Below, one piece after another: positions 41,674 to 49,151 of a stretch of DNA of 64,000 nt; the first letter of the stretch is position 1; every line of letters starts with the position of its first letter. This DNA comes from Aquamicrobium lusatiense. Its GTDB lineage: Bacteria; Pseudomonadota; Alphaproteobacteria; Rhizobiales; Rhizobiaceae. Under the pieces are notes generated by a model. The model saw only the letters and a program-made list of their open reading frames with translations, was not told the DNA's origin and did no database searches. Both the position numbers and the translations under genes were made by a program. The stretch lies in NCBI RefSeq assembly GCF_014201615.1, contig NZ_JACHEU010000001.1:2127631-2191630 (forward strand), written 5' to 3'.

Positions 41674-42125
41674 CGAAGCCCGATCCCATCCCCGCGCGCC
41701 TGGCCGCGCTGAAGTCCATGTCCGTCACCCAGTTGAAGGCGGAGTGGCAGACGATCTTTACCACGGCGGCGCCAAACAATAGTCGGGCGTTCCTCGAGAG
41801 CCGGTTGGCCTACCGCATCCAGGAACTGACTTATGGCGGTCCTGATCGCGAAACCCGGCGCATGCTGGACCTGCTAGCCGACGAGGTCGGCGGCACTCTG
41901 ACACGCAAGAGCCAGATCGCCGATCCTCGCAATCCCGTGGTCGGCACGAGGCTGATCCGAGAATGGAACGGGGTAGAGCACACGATCACGGTCTTGCGGG
42001 ACGGATTCGAGTGGCAAGGGCGACCGTACAAATCCTTGTCCGCGATTGCGCGGGCGATCACCGGGACGCGCTGGAATGGCTACCGCTTCTTCGGGTTGCG
42101 CGAACGAAAGCGGGGGAATGATTGA
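41670..42125 (+). CDS. DUF2924 protein
   Basis: The 151-residue protein has the family pattern: LAALKSMSVTQLKAEWQTIF, SRAFLESRLAYRIQELTYGG, then GTRLIREWNGVEHTITVLRD and a final SLSAIARAITGTRWNGYRFF. DUF2924 proteins accompany large serine recombinases and probably help them bind DNA. The start overlaps the preceding stop and the end overlaps the recombinase ATG, so the cassette is translationally coupled. Confidence 0.88.
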   Translation: MTKPDPIPARLAALKSMSVTQLKAEWQTIFTTAAPNNSRAFLESRLAYRIQELTYGGPDRETRRMLDLLADEVGGTLTRKSQIADPRNPVVGTRLIREWNGVEHTITVLRDGFEWQGRPYKSLSAIARAITGTRWNGYRFFGLRERKRGND

Positions 42126-43450
42126 TGGATCAGCGTCCAAATCCCGTCCGCCGCCAGCGCTGCGCTATCTACACGCGCAAGTCGTCCGAGGAAGGGCTGG
42201 AGCAGGAGTTCAACAGCCTGCACGCCCAACGAGAGGCCTGCGAGGCCTACATCGCCAGCCAACGCTCCGAGGGCTGGGTGCTGGTCCGCGATCAGTATGA
42301 CGACGGCGGCATCTCGGGCGGGACGCTGGAACGGCCCGGCCTCAAGCAGCTTCTGGCCGACATTGAGGACGGCCTGATCGATGTGGTGGTCGTCTACAAG
42401 ATCGACCGCCTGTCGAGGTCGCTGATGGACTTCTCGAAGCTGGTCGAGGTCTTCGACCGCAACGGCGTGACTTTCGTGTCGGTCACGCAGTCCTTCAACA
42501 CCACCACGTCCATGGGGCGCCTGACGCTGAATATCCTGCTCAGCTTCGCGCAGTTCGAGCGCGAGGTCACGGCCGAGCGCATCCGGGACAAGGTCCGCGC
42601 CTCCCGCATGAAGGGCATGTGGATGGGCGGCTATGTCCCGCTCGGGTACGATGTGAAGGACCGCAAGCTCGTGGTGAATGAAGACGAGGCTGCCACCGTG
42701 CGGGGCATCTTCGAGAGGTTCGTCGAGGTCGGATCAGCGACCGTGCTGGCCCGCGAACTGCGCCGCAAAGGGCTCCGCAACAAGCAGGGCACCTTGGTCG
42801 ACAAGGGATATCTCTACAGAGTGCTGGTGAACCGCGTCTATCGCGGCGAGGCGGTCCACAAGGGCAAGGCCTATCCCGGCGAGCATCAGGCCATCATCGA
42901 CGAGCAGCTGTGGGATCAGGTCCATGCCATCTTGCGGCAGAATCCGCGAAAGCGCGCCAACAACACCCGCGCGCAGGCGCCAGCGCTGCTCAAGGGGCTG
43001 ATCTTCACGGCCACGGGCGCCGCCATGACCCCGAGCAGCACGAAGAAGGGCGCGCGGCGATACCGGTACTACGTCTCGATGGACGTCATCAAAAACCGCG
43101 AACCCAGCGATGAAGGCATCCCGCGCCGTCTTCCTGCCGACCTCGTGGAAGCGGCCGTGGTGACCGAGTTGCGGCGGGTGATGCGCGCGCCCTCGATCAC
43201 GGCGCAGGTCATCGCCCACTTGGCGCGCGAGGGTCACGTCTTCGCCGAGGCCGACGTGATCTCCGCGCTGCAAACGTTCGATGACGTCTGGGGCCAGCTG
43301 TTCCCTGCAGAGCAGACCCGGATCGTGCAGTTGCTGGTGCGCCGGGTCACCGTGACGTCCGAGGGACTGGTGATCGATGTCCGGACCGACGGCGTCTCCG
43401 GCGTCATGCGCGACATGATGGCGCCACGAAAGAAGGTGGCGGCGGAATGA
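42125..43450 (+). CDS. large serine recombinase
   Basis: The 441-residue protein has the resolvase/invertase catalytic domain (YTRKSSEEGLEQEFNSLHAQ with nucleophile Ser20; VVVYKIDRLSRSLMDF; FAQFEREVTAERIRDKVRAS) and the recombinase domain (GYVPLGYDVKDRKLVVNEDE). In the usual zinc-ribbon position it reads LKGLIFTATGAAMTPSSTKK with no cysteines, so zinc is probably absent. It is a candidate integrase for the island, lying close to the right junction. The ATG at 42125 overlaps the DUF2924 stop. Confidence 0.9.
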   Translation: MDQRPNPVRRQRCAIYTRKSSEEGLEQEFNSLHAQREACEAYIASQRSEGWVLVRDQYDDGGISGGTLERPGLKQLLADIEDGLIDVVVVYKIDRLSRSLMDFSKLVEVFDRNGVTFVSVTQSFNTTTSMGRLTLNILLSFAQFEREVTAERIRDKVRASRMKGMWMGGYVPLGYDVKDRKLVVNEDEAATVRGIFERFVEVGSATVLARELRRKGLRNKQGTLVDKGYLYRVLVNRVYRGEAVHKGKAYPGEHQAIIDEQLWDQVHAILRQNPRKRANNTRAQAPALLKGLIFTATGAAMTPSSTKKGARRYRYYVSMDVIKNREPSDEGIPRRLPADLVEAAVVTELRRVMRAPSITAQVIAHLAREGHVFAEADVISALQTFDDVWGQLFPAEQTRIVQLLVRRVTVTSEGLVIDVRTDGVSGVMRDMMAPRKKVAAE

Positions 43451-43830
43451 TGAAACCCGACGACTCCATCCAGATCTTCGTGCCGCTCAAGGTTCGCAAG
43501 CAGAACGGGCGGCCAAAGATCATGCCGCCCGCCACCTATCTGCCCAGCGAAGACCGGACGCAGGATCCGCATATCCTGCGCGCCATCGGCCGGGCGTGGG
43601 GCTGGCGGCGGCGCATGGAGGCTGGTGAATTCAACACGGTCACCGATCTGGCGAAAGCCGTAGGGCTTGCCGAACGCCATGTCAGCCGACAGCTGCGGCT
43701 CGCCTATCTCGCGCCAGGTGTCCTCAAGCGACTGGTCTACAAGCGCGAGGTGCCTGCCGTGACCCTGTTGAAACTGACCGATGTCGCGGCCCTGCCATGG
43801 CACGAACAGCCGGGGCAGGTGTTCGACTGA
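43447..43830 (+). CDS. HTH protein of the recombinase cassette
   Basis: The 127-residue protein carries a ParB/KorB-like HTH (NTVTDLAKAVGLAERHVSRQ, then LRLAYLAPGVLKRLVY) and overlaps the recombinase stop. It is the last gene of the four-gene cassette. It could act as a directionality factor or repressor. That function is inference from its DNA-binding domain and position. Confidence 0.78.
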   Translation: MMKPDDSIQIFVPLKVRKQNGRPKIMPPATYLPSEDRTQDPHILRAIGRAWGWRRRMEAGEFNTVTDLAKAVGLAERHVSRQLRLAYLAPGVLKRLVYKREVPAVTLLKLTDVAALPWHEQPGQVFD

Positions 43831-43833
43831 GCC

Positions 43834-44670
43834 TCAGTGAAAGCTCGCCTGAAACGTCGTCGCGGTCAGCGAGACATGCGCGTCCAGCGGCGGGTGCAGT
43901 TCGAATGCCTTCGGCTCGCGTGAGAAATTCCACAGCCGGAACAGGCGCCATTCCGACCGGCGCTCCTCGGCCACGGCCAACTCGTTGCGGGTGATGTGGA
44001 AGGGCGTGCGCTCCCATCCGTTCGTCGTCTTGACCTCGATCAGCCGCGGGAACCCGTCCGGAGCGAAACTCGCAATGTCGTAGCCCGCGCCGTCGCCATC
44101 CTCCTCCGACACCCAGCGCACCTTGCGCGCCAGATCGTCACGTCCTGCCGTCCGCAATGCCGCGCGCTCATGCGCCAACACACGCTCCTCGCCCGCGCGC
44201 CCGAGGGCCCGGTTGCGCTCGTCCCGGCCCGCCACGTCGAACTTGCGGGCGATGTGCAGCATCTGGTCCAGGTCCTGCGGCGGCGGCTGGTTCGACAGCG
44301 TCGGCGGCGGTCCGATCCAGATCTGCGCTGCCTCGCGCAGGCCAGCGGCGGTTCGCAGCCTCGGTTGGCGCCCGAGCCAGGCCGGGTTCAGCGCCAGCCA
44401 CCGCGCCACGGCGTCCACCAAGGTCATCTGGAAGTTGAACGCGGGCTTGTAACCGGGGATCCAGTCCTCGCCGAGGCCCTTCAGCACCGCACTGATGTTC
44501 TGGTGCTTGAACTCGACAGACCCCTCGGACCGGTCGTTCAGCAGCGGCAGCAACGCGCGACGGTGTTCGGCCTTGCTGTAGCGGCGCGCGGAGATGTCGT
44601 CGGCCAGCATCGCGAAGTAATCCGCGACGATCAGGTCATTCTCTTCATCCGTCCAGGGCCCGTTCGACAT
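43834..44670 (-). CDS. DUF3883 nuclease-like protein
   Basis: The 278-residue protein has a helical N-terminal part (WTDEENDLIVADYFAMLADD, then FKHQNISAVLKGLGEDWIPG) and a C-terminal DUF3883 domain with a PD-(D/E)XK-like core (GAGYDIASFAPDGFPRLIEV followed by KTTNGWERTPFHIT). DUF3883 domains occur in restriction and anti-phage systems. The gene converges on the recombinase cassette, three bases apart, and is the last gene before the tRNA. It is probably island cargo. Confidence 0.75.
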   Translation of the reverse strand: MSNGPWTDEENDLIVADYFAMLADDISARRYSKAEHRRALLPLLNDRSEGSVEFKHQNISAVLKGLGEDWIPGYKPAFNFQMTLVDAVARWLALNPAWLGRQPRLRTAAGLREAAQIWIGPPPTLSNQPPPQDLDQMLHIARKFDVAGRDERNRALGRAGEERVLAHERAALRTAGRDDLARKVRWVSEEDGDGAGYDIASFAPDGFPRLIEVKTTNGWERTPFHITRNELAVAEERRSEWRLFRLWNFSREPKAFELHPPLDAHVSLTATTFQASFH

Positions 44671-45020
44671 TGCGCCAGGCTATGGGCGCGAAGTCTGTTT
44701 GTCATCAGAGACTTCCGGCAGGGATCTTGCTGCTGTCGCCGGCCCATGCACCAGCGCACCGGCCCGGTGATCGGCCGCCACGGAGCCGTCCTTCTGACCG
44801 CCCTGCGCCTTCGTGTCGGTCTCCGTCACCGGATTATCTCGCGAACGGGGCGACCCCATGAACATGGCAACCCATTGGAAATGCGAGGATGTTTACGCCG
44901 TCCTGTGGCCGTCGAGGGGCGCTCGAAGAGAGACGCAGGCCATTCGGAGACCCATTCTACGTCAAGCGCCCGGTCTCCGAAGGGCGGATGGCCCTGCCAA
45001 CGCGCTTTGAAACAAAAAGA
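44671..45020. other. gene-free right junction of the island
   Basis: Between DUF3883 and the tRNA-Ser terminator I see no supported gene; short frames on both strands lack ribosome sites. The stretch contains a 39-bp dyad (44943-44981). The island boundary should lie here because everything to the right is core chromosome. Confidence 0.5.
44943..44981. repeat. 39-bp dyad near the island junction
   Basis: TTCGGAGACC (44943-44952) and GGTCTCCGAA (44972-44981) are perfect 10-bp inverted arms around a 19-bp centre. The total length is in the range of serine-integrase attachment sites, whose halves are imperfect dyads. It could equally be a hairpin. Confidence 0.45.
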
Positions 45021-45043
45021 AAAAAGGCCCCAATCGGGGCCCT
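45021..45043 (-). terminator. terminator of tRNA-Ser
   Basis: On the minus strand GGCCCC-GATT-GGGGCC (45026-45041) is followed by a run of T, 24 bases after the CCA end of the tRNA. It is a typical intrinsic terminator. Confidence 0.8.
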
Positions 45044-45066
45044 TGGACGGATTCGGTGTCTGAATG

Positions 45067-45156
45067 TGGCGGAGAGAGAGGGATTCGAACCCTCGATAGA
45101 GTTGCCCCTATACACGCGTTCCAGGCGTGCGCCTTCAACCACTCGGCCACCTCTCC
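45067..45156 (-). tRNA. tRNA-Ser (anticodon GGA)
   Basis: The 90-base gene has the 5' acceptor strand GGAGAGG pairing with TCTCTCC, a long variable arm as expected for class II serine tRNA, the T-loop GGTTCGAATCC, anticodon GGA at 45120-45122 and an encoded CCA (45067-45069). Its 3' end points to the mobile island, the common orientation for islands integrated next to tRNA genes. Confidence 0.95.
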
Positions 45157-45415
45157 GTCTTGTGTGCTGGCAGCGGCCGGTTGCGCCGTGCTGGTCGGAA
45201 ATGCACACTTCCGCGGACATCGGCCCGAAAGCCGCTGAAGCAGCCATGACCTTCGGGCTGCCTGTCCAGCGCGCAGCCGCAAAGCAGCAGGCGCGGGGCT
45301 GATCTAGTCGATCCGGCGGCAATTGCCAAGACATAACCGACAAACAATCTGCATATGTCACGACAATCGTATAAACCGGGTTCCGCAGTCAGGGAGACGG
45401 CTCCGGGCAGCCAAG
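45157..45415. other. tRNA-Ser promoter region, no gene
   Basis: The bases between tRNA-Ser and the glnA terminator hold no convincing gene on either strand. The tRNA promoter must lie within it, but I see no clear -35/-10 pair. Confidence 0.45.
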
Positions 45416-45450
45416 AAAAAGGCCCCGCAACAGCGTGCGGGGCCTCTTTT
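45416..45450 (-). terminator. glnA terminator
   Basis: AGGCCCCGCA (45420-45429) and TGCGGGGCCT (45436-45445) form a 10-bp stem, and the minus strand continues with five T. It lies 20 bases beyond the glnA stop. Confidence 0.88.
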
Positions 45451-45468
45451 GATGGTGCAGGTGCCGGA

Positions 45469-46878
45469 TCAGACCGAGTAGTACATGTCGAACTCGATCG
45501 GGTGCGGCGTCATTTCGAAGCGCATCACTTCGGCCATCTTCAGTTCGATGAACGAATCGATCTGATCGTCGTCGAACACGCCGCCGGCCTTCAGGAAGGC
45601 GCGGTCCTTGTCGAGGTTCTGAAGCGCCTCGCGCAGCGAGCCCGAAACGGTCGGGATTTTCTTCAGTTCCTTCGGCGGCAGGTCGTACAGATCCTTGTCC
45701 ATCGGCTGGCCGGGATGGATCTTGTTCTTGATGCCGTCGAGACCGGCCATCAGCAGCGCGGCGAAGGCGAGGTAGGGGTTCGCGCCCGGATCGGGGAAGC
45801 GGACCTCAAGACGCTTCGACTTCGGCGAGGAGCCGAAGGGAATGCGGCAGGAGGCCGAGCGGTTGCGGGCGGAGTAGGCCAGCAGCACCGGGGCCTCATA
45901 GCCCGGAACCAGCCGCTTGTAGGAGTTGGTCAGCGGGTTGGTGAAGGCATTGATGGCCTTGGCGTGCTTGATGACACCACCGATGAAGTACAGGCAGTTT
46001 TCCGAAAGGCCCGCATATTCGTTGCCGGCGAAGGTCGGCTTGCCGTCCTTCCAGATCGACATATGGACATGCATGCCCGAGCCGTTATCGCCGAATACCG
46101 GCTTCGGCATGAAGGTCGCCGTCTTGCCGTAGGCGTTGGCTACCTGATGAACGACATACTTATAGAGCAGCATCTTGTCGGCATTACGTACGAGCGTATC
46201 GAACTTCACGCCAAGCTCATGCTGGGCGGCTGCTACCTCATGATGATGCTTTTCCACGCGCACGCCCATTTCGGTCAGCACGGAGAGCATTTCCGAGCGC
46301 ATGTCCTGACACGAATCGATCGGCGGAACGGGGAAGTAGCCGCCCTTGACGCGGGGGCGGTGGCCCAGATTGCCGGTTTCGTAGTCGGTATCGTCGTTCG
46401 ACGGCAGCTCGGACGAATCCAGTTTGAAGCCGGTGTTGTAGGGATCGGACTTGTACTTCACGTCGTCGAAGATGAAGAACTCCGCTTCGGGGCCGACGAA
46501 GATGGTGTCGCCGATGCCTTCCGCCTTCATATAGGCCTCGGCCTTCTTGGCAATGCCGCGCGGGTCACGATTGTAGGATTCGCCGGAAACCGGATCGAGA
46601 ATGTCGCACAGGATGACAATGGTCGACTGCGCGAAGAACGGGTCCATATGCACCGTCTCGGGATCGGGCATCAGCACCATGTCGGACTCGTTGATCGCCT
46701 TCCAGCCGGCGATGGACGAGCCGTCGAACATGACGCCGTCGGCAAACATGTCTTCCTCGACTTCGGCCACGTCCATGGTGACGTGATGCAGCTTGCCCTT
46801 GGGGTCCGTAAAGCGCAGATCGACAAACTTGACGTCGTTGTCCTTGATCTGCCTCATAATGTCGGCGGCTGTAGTCAT
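45469..46878 (-). CDS. glnA: glutamine synthetase type I
   Basis: The 469-residue enzyme joins ammonia to glutamate using ATP. It shows [20 protein letters not shown] near the start, the [20 protein letters not shown] region, and the adenylylation site Tyr398 in [10 protein letters not shown]. Length matches GSI-beta. It is downstream of glnB by 45 bases in the usual glnBA operon, so activity is probably controlled by GlnE adenylylation and transcription by the nitrogen-sensitive promoter before glnB. Confidence 0.98.
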   Translation of the reverse strand: MTTAADIMRQIKDNDVKFVDLRFTDPKGKLHHVTMDVAEVEEDMFADGVMFDGSSIAGWKAINESDMVLMPDPETVHMDPFFAQSTIVILCDILDPVSGESYNRDPRGIAKKAEAYMKAEGIGDTIFVGPEAEFFIFDDVKYKSDPYNTGFKLDSSELPSNDDTDYETGNLGHRPRVKGGYFPVPPIDSCQDMRSEMLSVLTEMGVRVEKHHHEVAAAQHELGVKFDTLVRNADKMLLYKYVVHQVANAYGKTATFMPKPVFGDNGSGMHVHMSIWKDGKPTFAGNEYAGLSENCLYFIGGVIKHAKAINAFTNPLTNSYKRLVPGYEAPVLLAYSARNRSASCRIPFGSSPKSKRLEVRFPDPGANPYLAFAALLMAGLDGIKNKIHPGQPMDKDLYDLPPKELKKIPTVSGSLREALQNLDKDRAFLKAGGVFDDDQIDSFIELKMAEVMRFEMTPHPIEFDMYYSV

Positions 46879-46923
46879 TTCAGGCTTCCTTGGCTTGAGA
46901 ATATTGGAAATGGAAAAAGAGGG

Positions 46924-47517
<594 letters not shown>

Positions 47518-47570
47518 CTAATATGGAAGCAGGGCGCTGTGCCTGAAGCGGTAACTGCGGGAATCTACCC

Positions 47571-49079
47571 ATGAAAACCGAACTTCTTTCGCCGACGGAA
47601 ATGGCAGAGGCCGATCGCAGGGCGATCGTGGGCGGACCGTTCGACGGCATGGGACTGATGCGCAATGCGGGCACAGCGGTAGCGCGGGAAGTGATGCGAC
47701 ATTACCCGGCTGCCGAACAGGTGCATGTGCTGTGCGGTCCCGGTAACAATGGTGGCGATGGATATGTTGTGGCAGGGCTGCTTGCCGAAAGCGGCATGGC
47801 TGTTTCGCTGTGGGCTTCGGAAGAGCCGCGGCCGGGAAGCGATGCCGCCGTCGCGGCTGCAGAGTGCCCGCTTCAGCCTGCACCGCTTGCCGCACTCGAT
47901 GCCGATGCGGGGGCGGTCATTGTCGATGCGCTATATGGGGCCGGCCTGTCCAGGCCAGTGGAGGGCGATAGCGCCCGCGCGATCGAACTGGTCACGGCGA
48001 GGGGCTTGCCGGTGGTCGCCATCGATTTGCCGTCCGGTGTTTCGGGCGCGAGCGGAAAAATCACCGGCCCGGCGTTCCGTGCGGCGCTGACGGTTACATT
48101 CGCCCGCAGGAAACCCGGTCATCTGCTGCTGCCGGGCAGGGACCATTGCGGGGAGGTCGTTCTGGCCGACATCGGCATCCCGGACGCCGTGATCGCGGAA
48201 CTCAACGTGCGCACCTTTGCCAATGCTCCAAAACTGTGGCTGCCGCATTTTCCGGTGCCGGGCGTAGATACCCATAAATACCGGCGTGGCCATGTCGGCA
48301 TCTTTTCAGGCGGACCGGCTTCAACGGGCGCCGCGCGTCTTTCCGCGCTTGGCGCAGCGCGCAGCGGGGCAGGGGCGGTCACCGTTCTGTCGCCGGCAAA
48401 TGCGCTGGCGGTGAACGCCATGCATCTCACCTCCATCATGCTGCGAAAGGCCGATGAAGTCTCAGAGCTGGGCGCATATCTCGCAGATCGTCGGCCATCA
48501 GCCTTAGTGCTCGGCCCCGGCTTCGGCGTGGGTGACAAGGCGCGGGAGTTCACGCTGGCGGTGCTGGCCTCTCGCTCGGGAGCCGGGGGAATGGTGCTCG
48601 ATGCGGACGGCATCACCTCGTTTCGGGATGAGCCGGCAGCTCTGTTTGAGGCGGCGGACGCGGAAGGCGCACCGGCGCTGGTCCTGACGCCGCATGATGG
48701 TGAGTTTGCGCGGCTGTTCCCCGATCTGGCGTCAGAGGAAGACCTGTCCAAGCTGGAACGCTCGCGTGAGGCTGCGGCACGGGCGCATGGCGTCGTCATT
48801 GCCAAGGGGGCGGATACGGTCATTGCTGCACCCGACGGTCGCGCCGCCATCAACTCCAACGGCGCGCCATGGCTGGCGACCGCGGGTTCTGGCGATGTTC
48901 TGGCGGGACTGGTGGCCGGGCTTCTGGCCCAGGGCATGCCGGCCTTCGAGGCCGCCTGCGCGGCCGTATGGATGCATGCGGAGGTCGGCAGCCGCTTCGG
49001 TCCGGGCCTGATTGCCGAAGACCTGCCGCAGGCGATTCCGCCCGTATTGGCGGAACTTGTCGCTGCGGCGCGCCGTTGA
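47571..49079 (+). CDS. nnrD: bifunctional NAD(P)H-hydrate repair enzyme
   Basis: The 502-residue protein fuses an N-terminal epimerase (YjeF_N; LLSPTEMAEADRRAIVGGPF, then VLCGPGNNGGDGYVVAGLLA) with a C-terminal ADP-dependent dehydratase of the ribokinase fold (HKYRRGHVGIFSGG; VLGPGFGVGDKAREF; LATAGSGDVLAGLVAGLLAQ near residue 440). Together they restore NAD(P)H damaged by hydration. It diverges from glnB. Confidence 0.93.
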   Translation: MKTELLSPTEMAEADRRAIVGGPFDGMGLMRNAGTAVAREVMRHYPAAEQVHVLCGPGNNGGDGYVVAGLLAESGMAVSLWASEEPRPGSDAAVAAAECPLQPAPLAALDADAGAVIVDALYGAGLSRPVEGDSARAIELVTARGLPVVAIDLPSGVSGASGKITGPAFRAALTVTFARRKPGHLLLPGRDHCGEVVLADIGIPDAVIAELNVRTFANAPKLWLPHFPVPGVDTHKYRRGHVGIFSGGPASTGAARLSALGAARSGAGAVTVLSPANALAVNAMHLTSIMLRKADEVSELGAYLADRRPSALVLGPGFGVGDKAREFTLAVLASRSGAGGMVLDADGITSFRDEPAALFEAADAEGAPALVLTPHDGEFARLFPDLASEEDLSKLERSREAAARAHGVVIAKGADTVIAAPDGRAAINSNGAPWLATAGSGDVLAGLVAGLLAQGMPAFEAACAAVWMHAEVGSRFGPGLIAEDLPQAIPPVLAELVAAARR

Positions 49080-49151
49080 CGCGCGGTTGACTTGTAGCTG
49101 CCCATCCGATTTACCGTGAAAACCAGTTCCCGACAGTCCGGACCCCATTTG

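Noticed and set aside
1385..44670. The idea that the whole region is a true gene transfer agent cluster.
   Set aside because: Only the tail part is GTA-like. The GpA terminase, gpW, fused capsid, lysis genes and a full replication and recombination module mark a lambdoid-type prophage.
44858..45010. A short plus-strand frame before the tRNA-Ser terminator (MNMATHWKCEDVYAVLWPSR start).
   Set aside because: It has no convincing ribosome site, runs through the 39-bp dyad and ends in an unstructured basic tail; it may be a remnant but cannot be supported.
41470..45066. A tyrosine integrase or attachment-site duplicate of the tRNA-Ser 3' end.
   Set aside because: No integrase motif was seen anywhere in the window, and the terminal tRNA sequence is not repeated near the left end of the phage genes.
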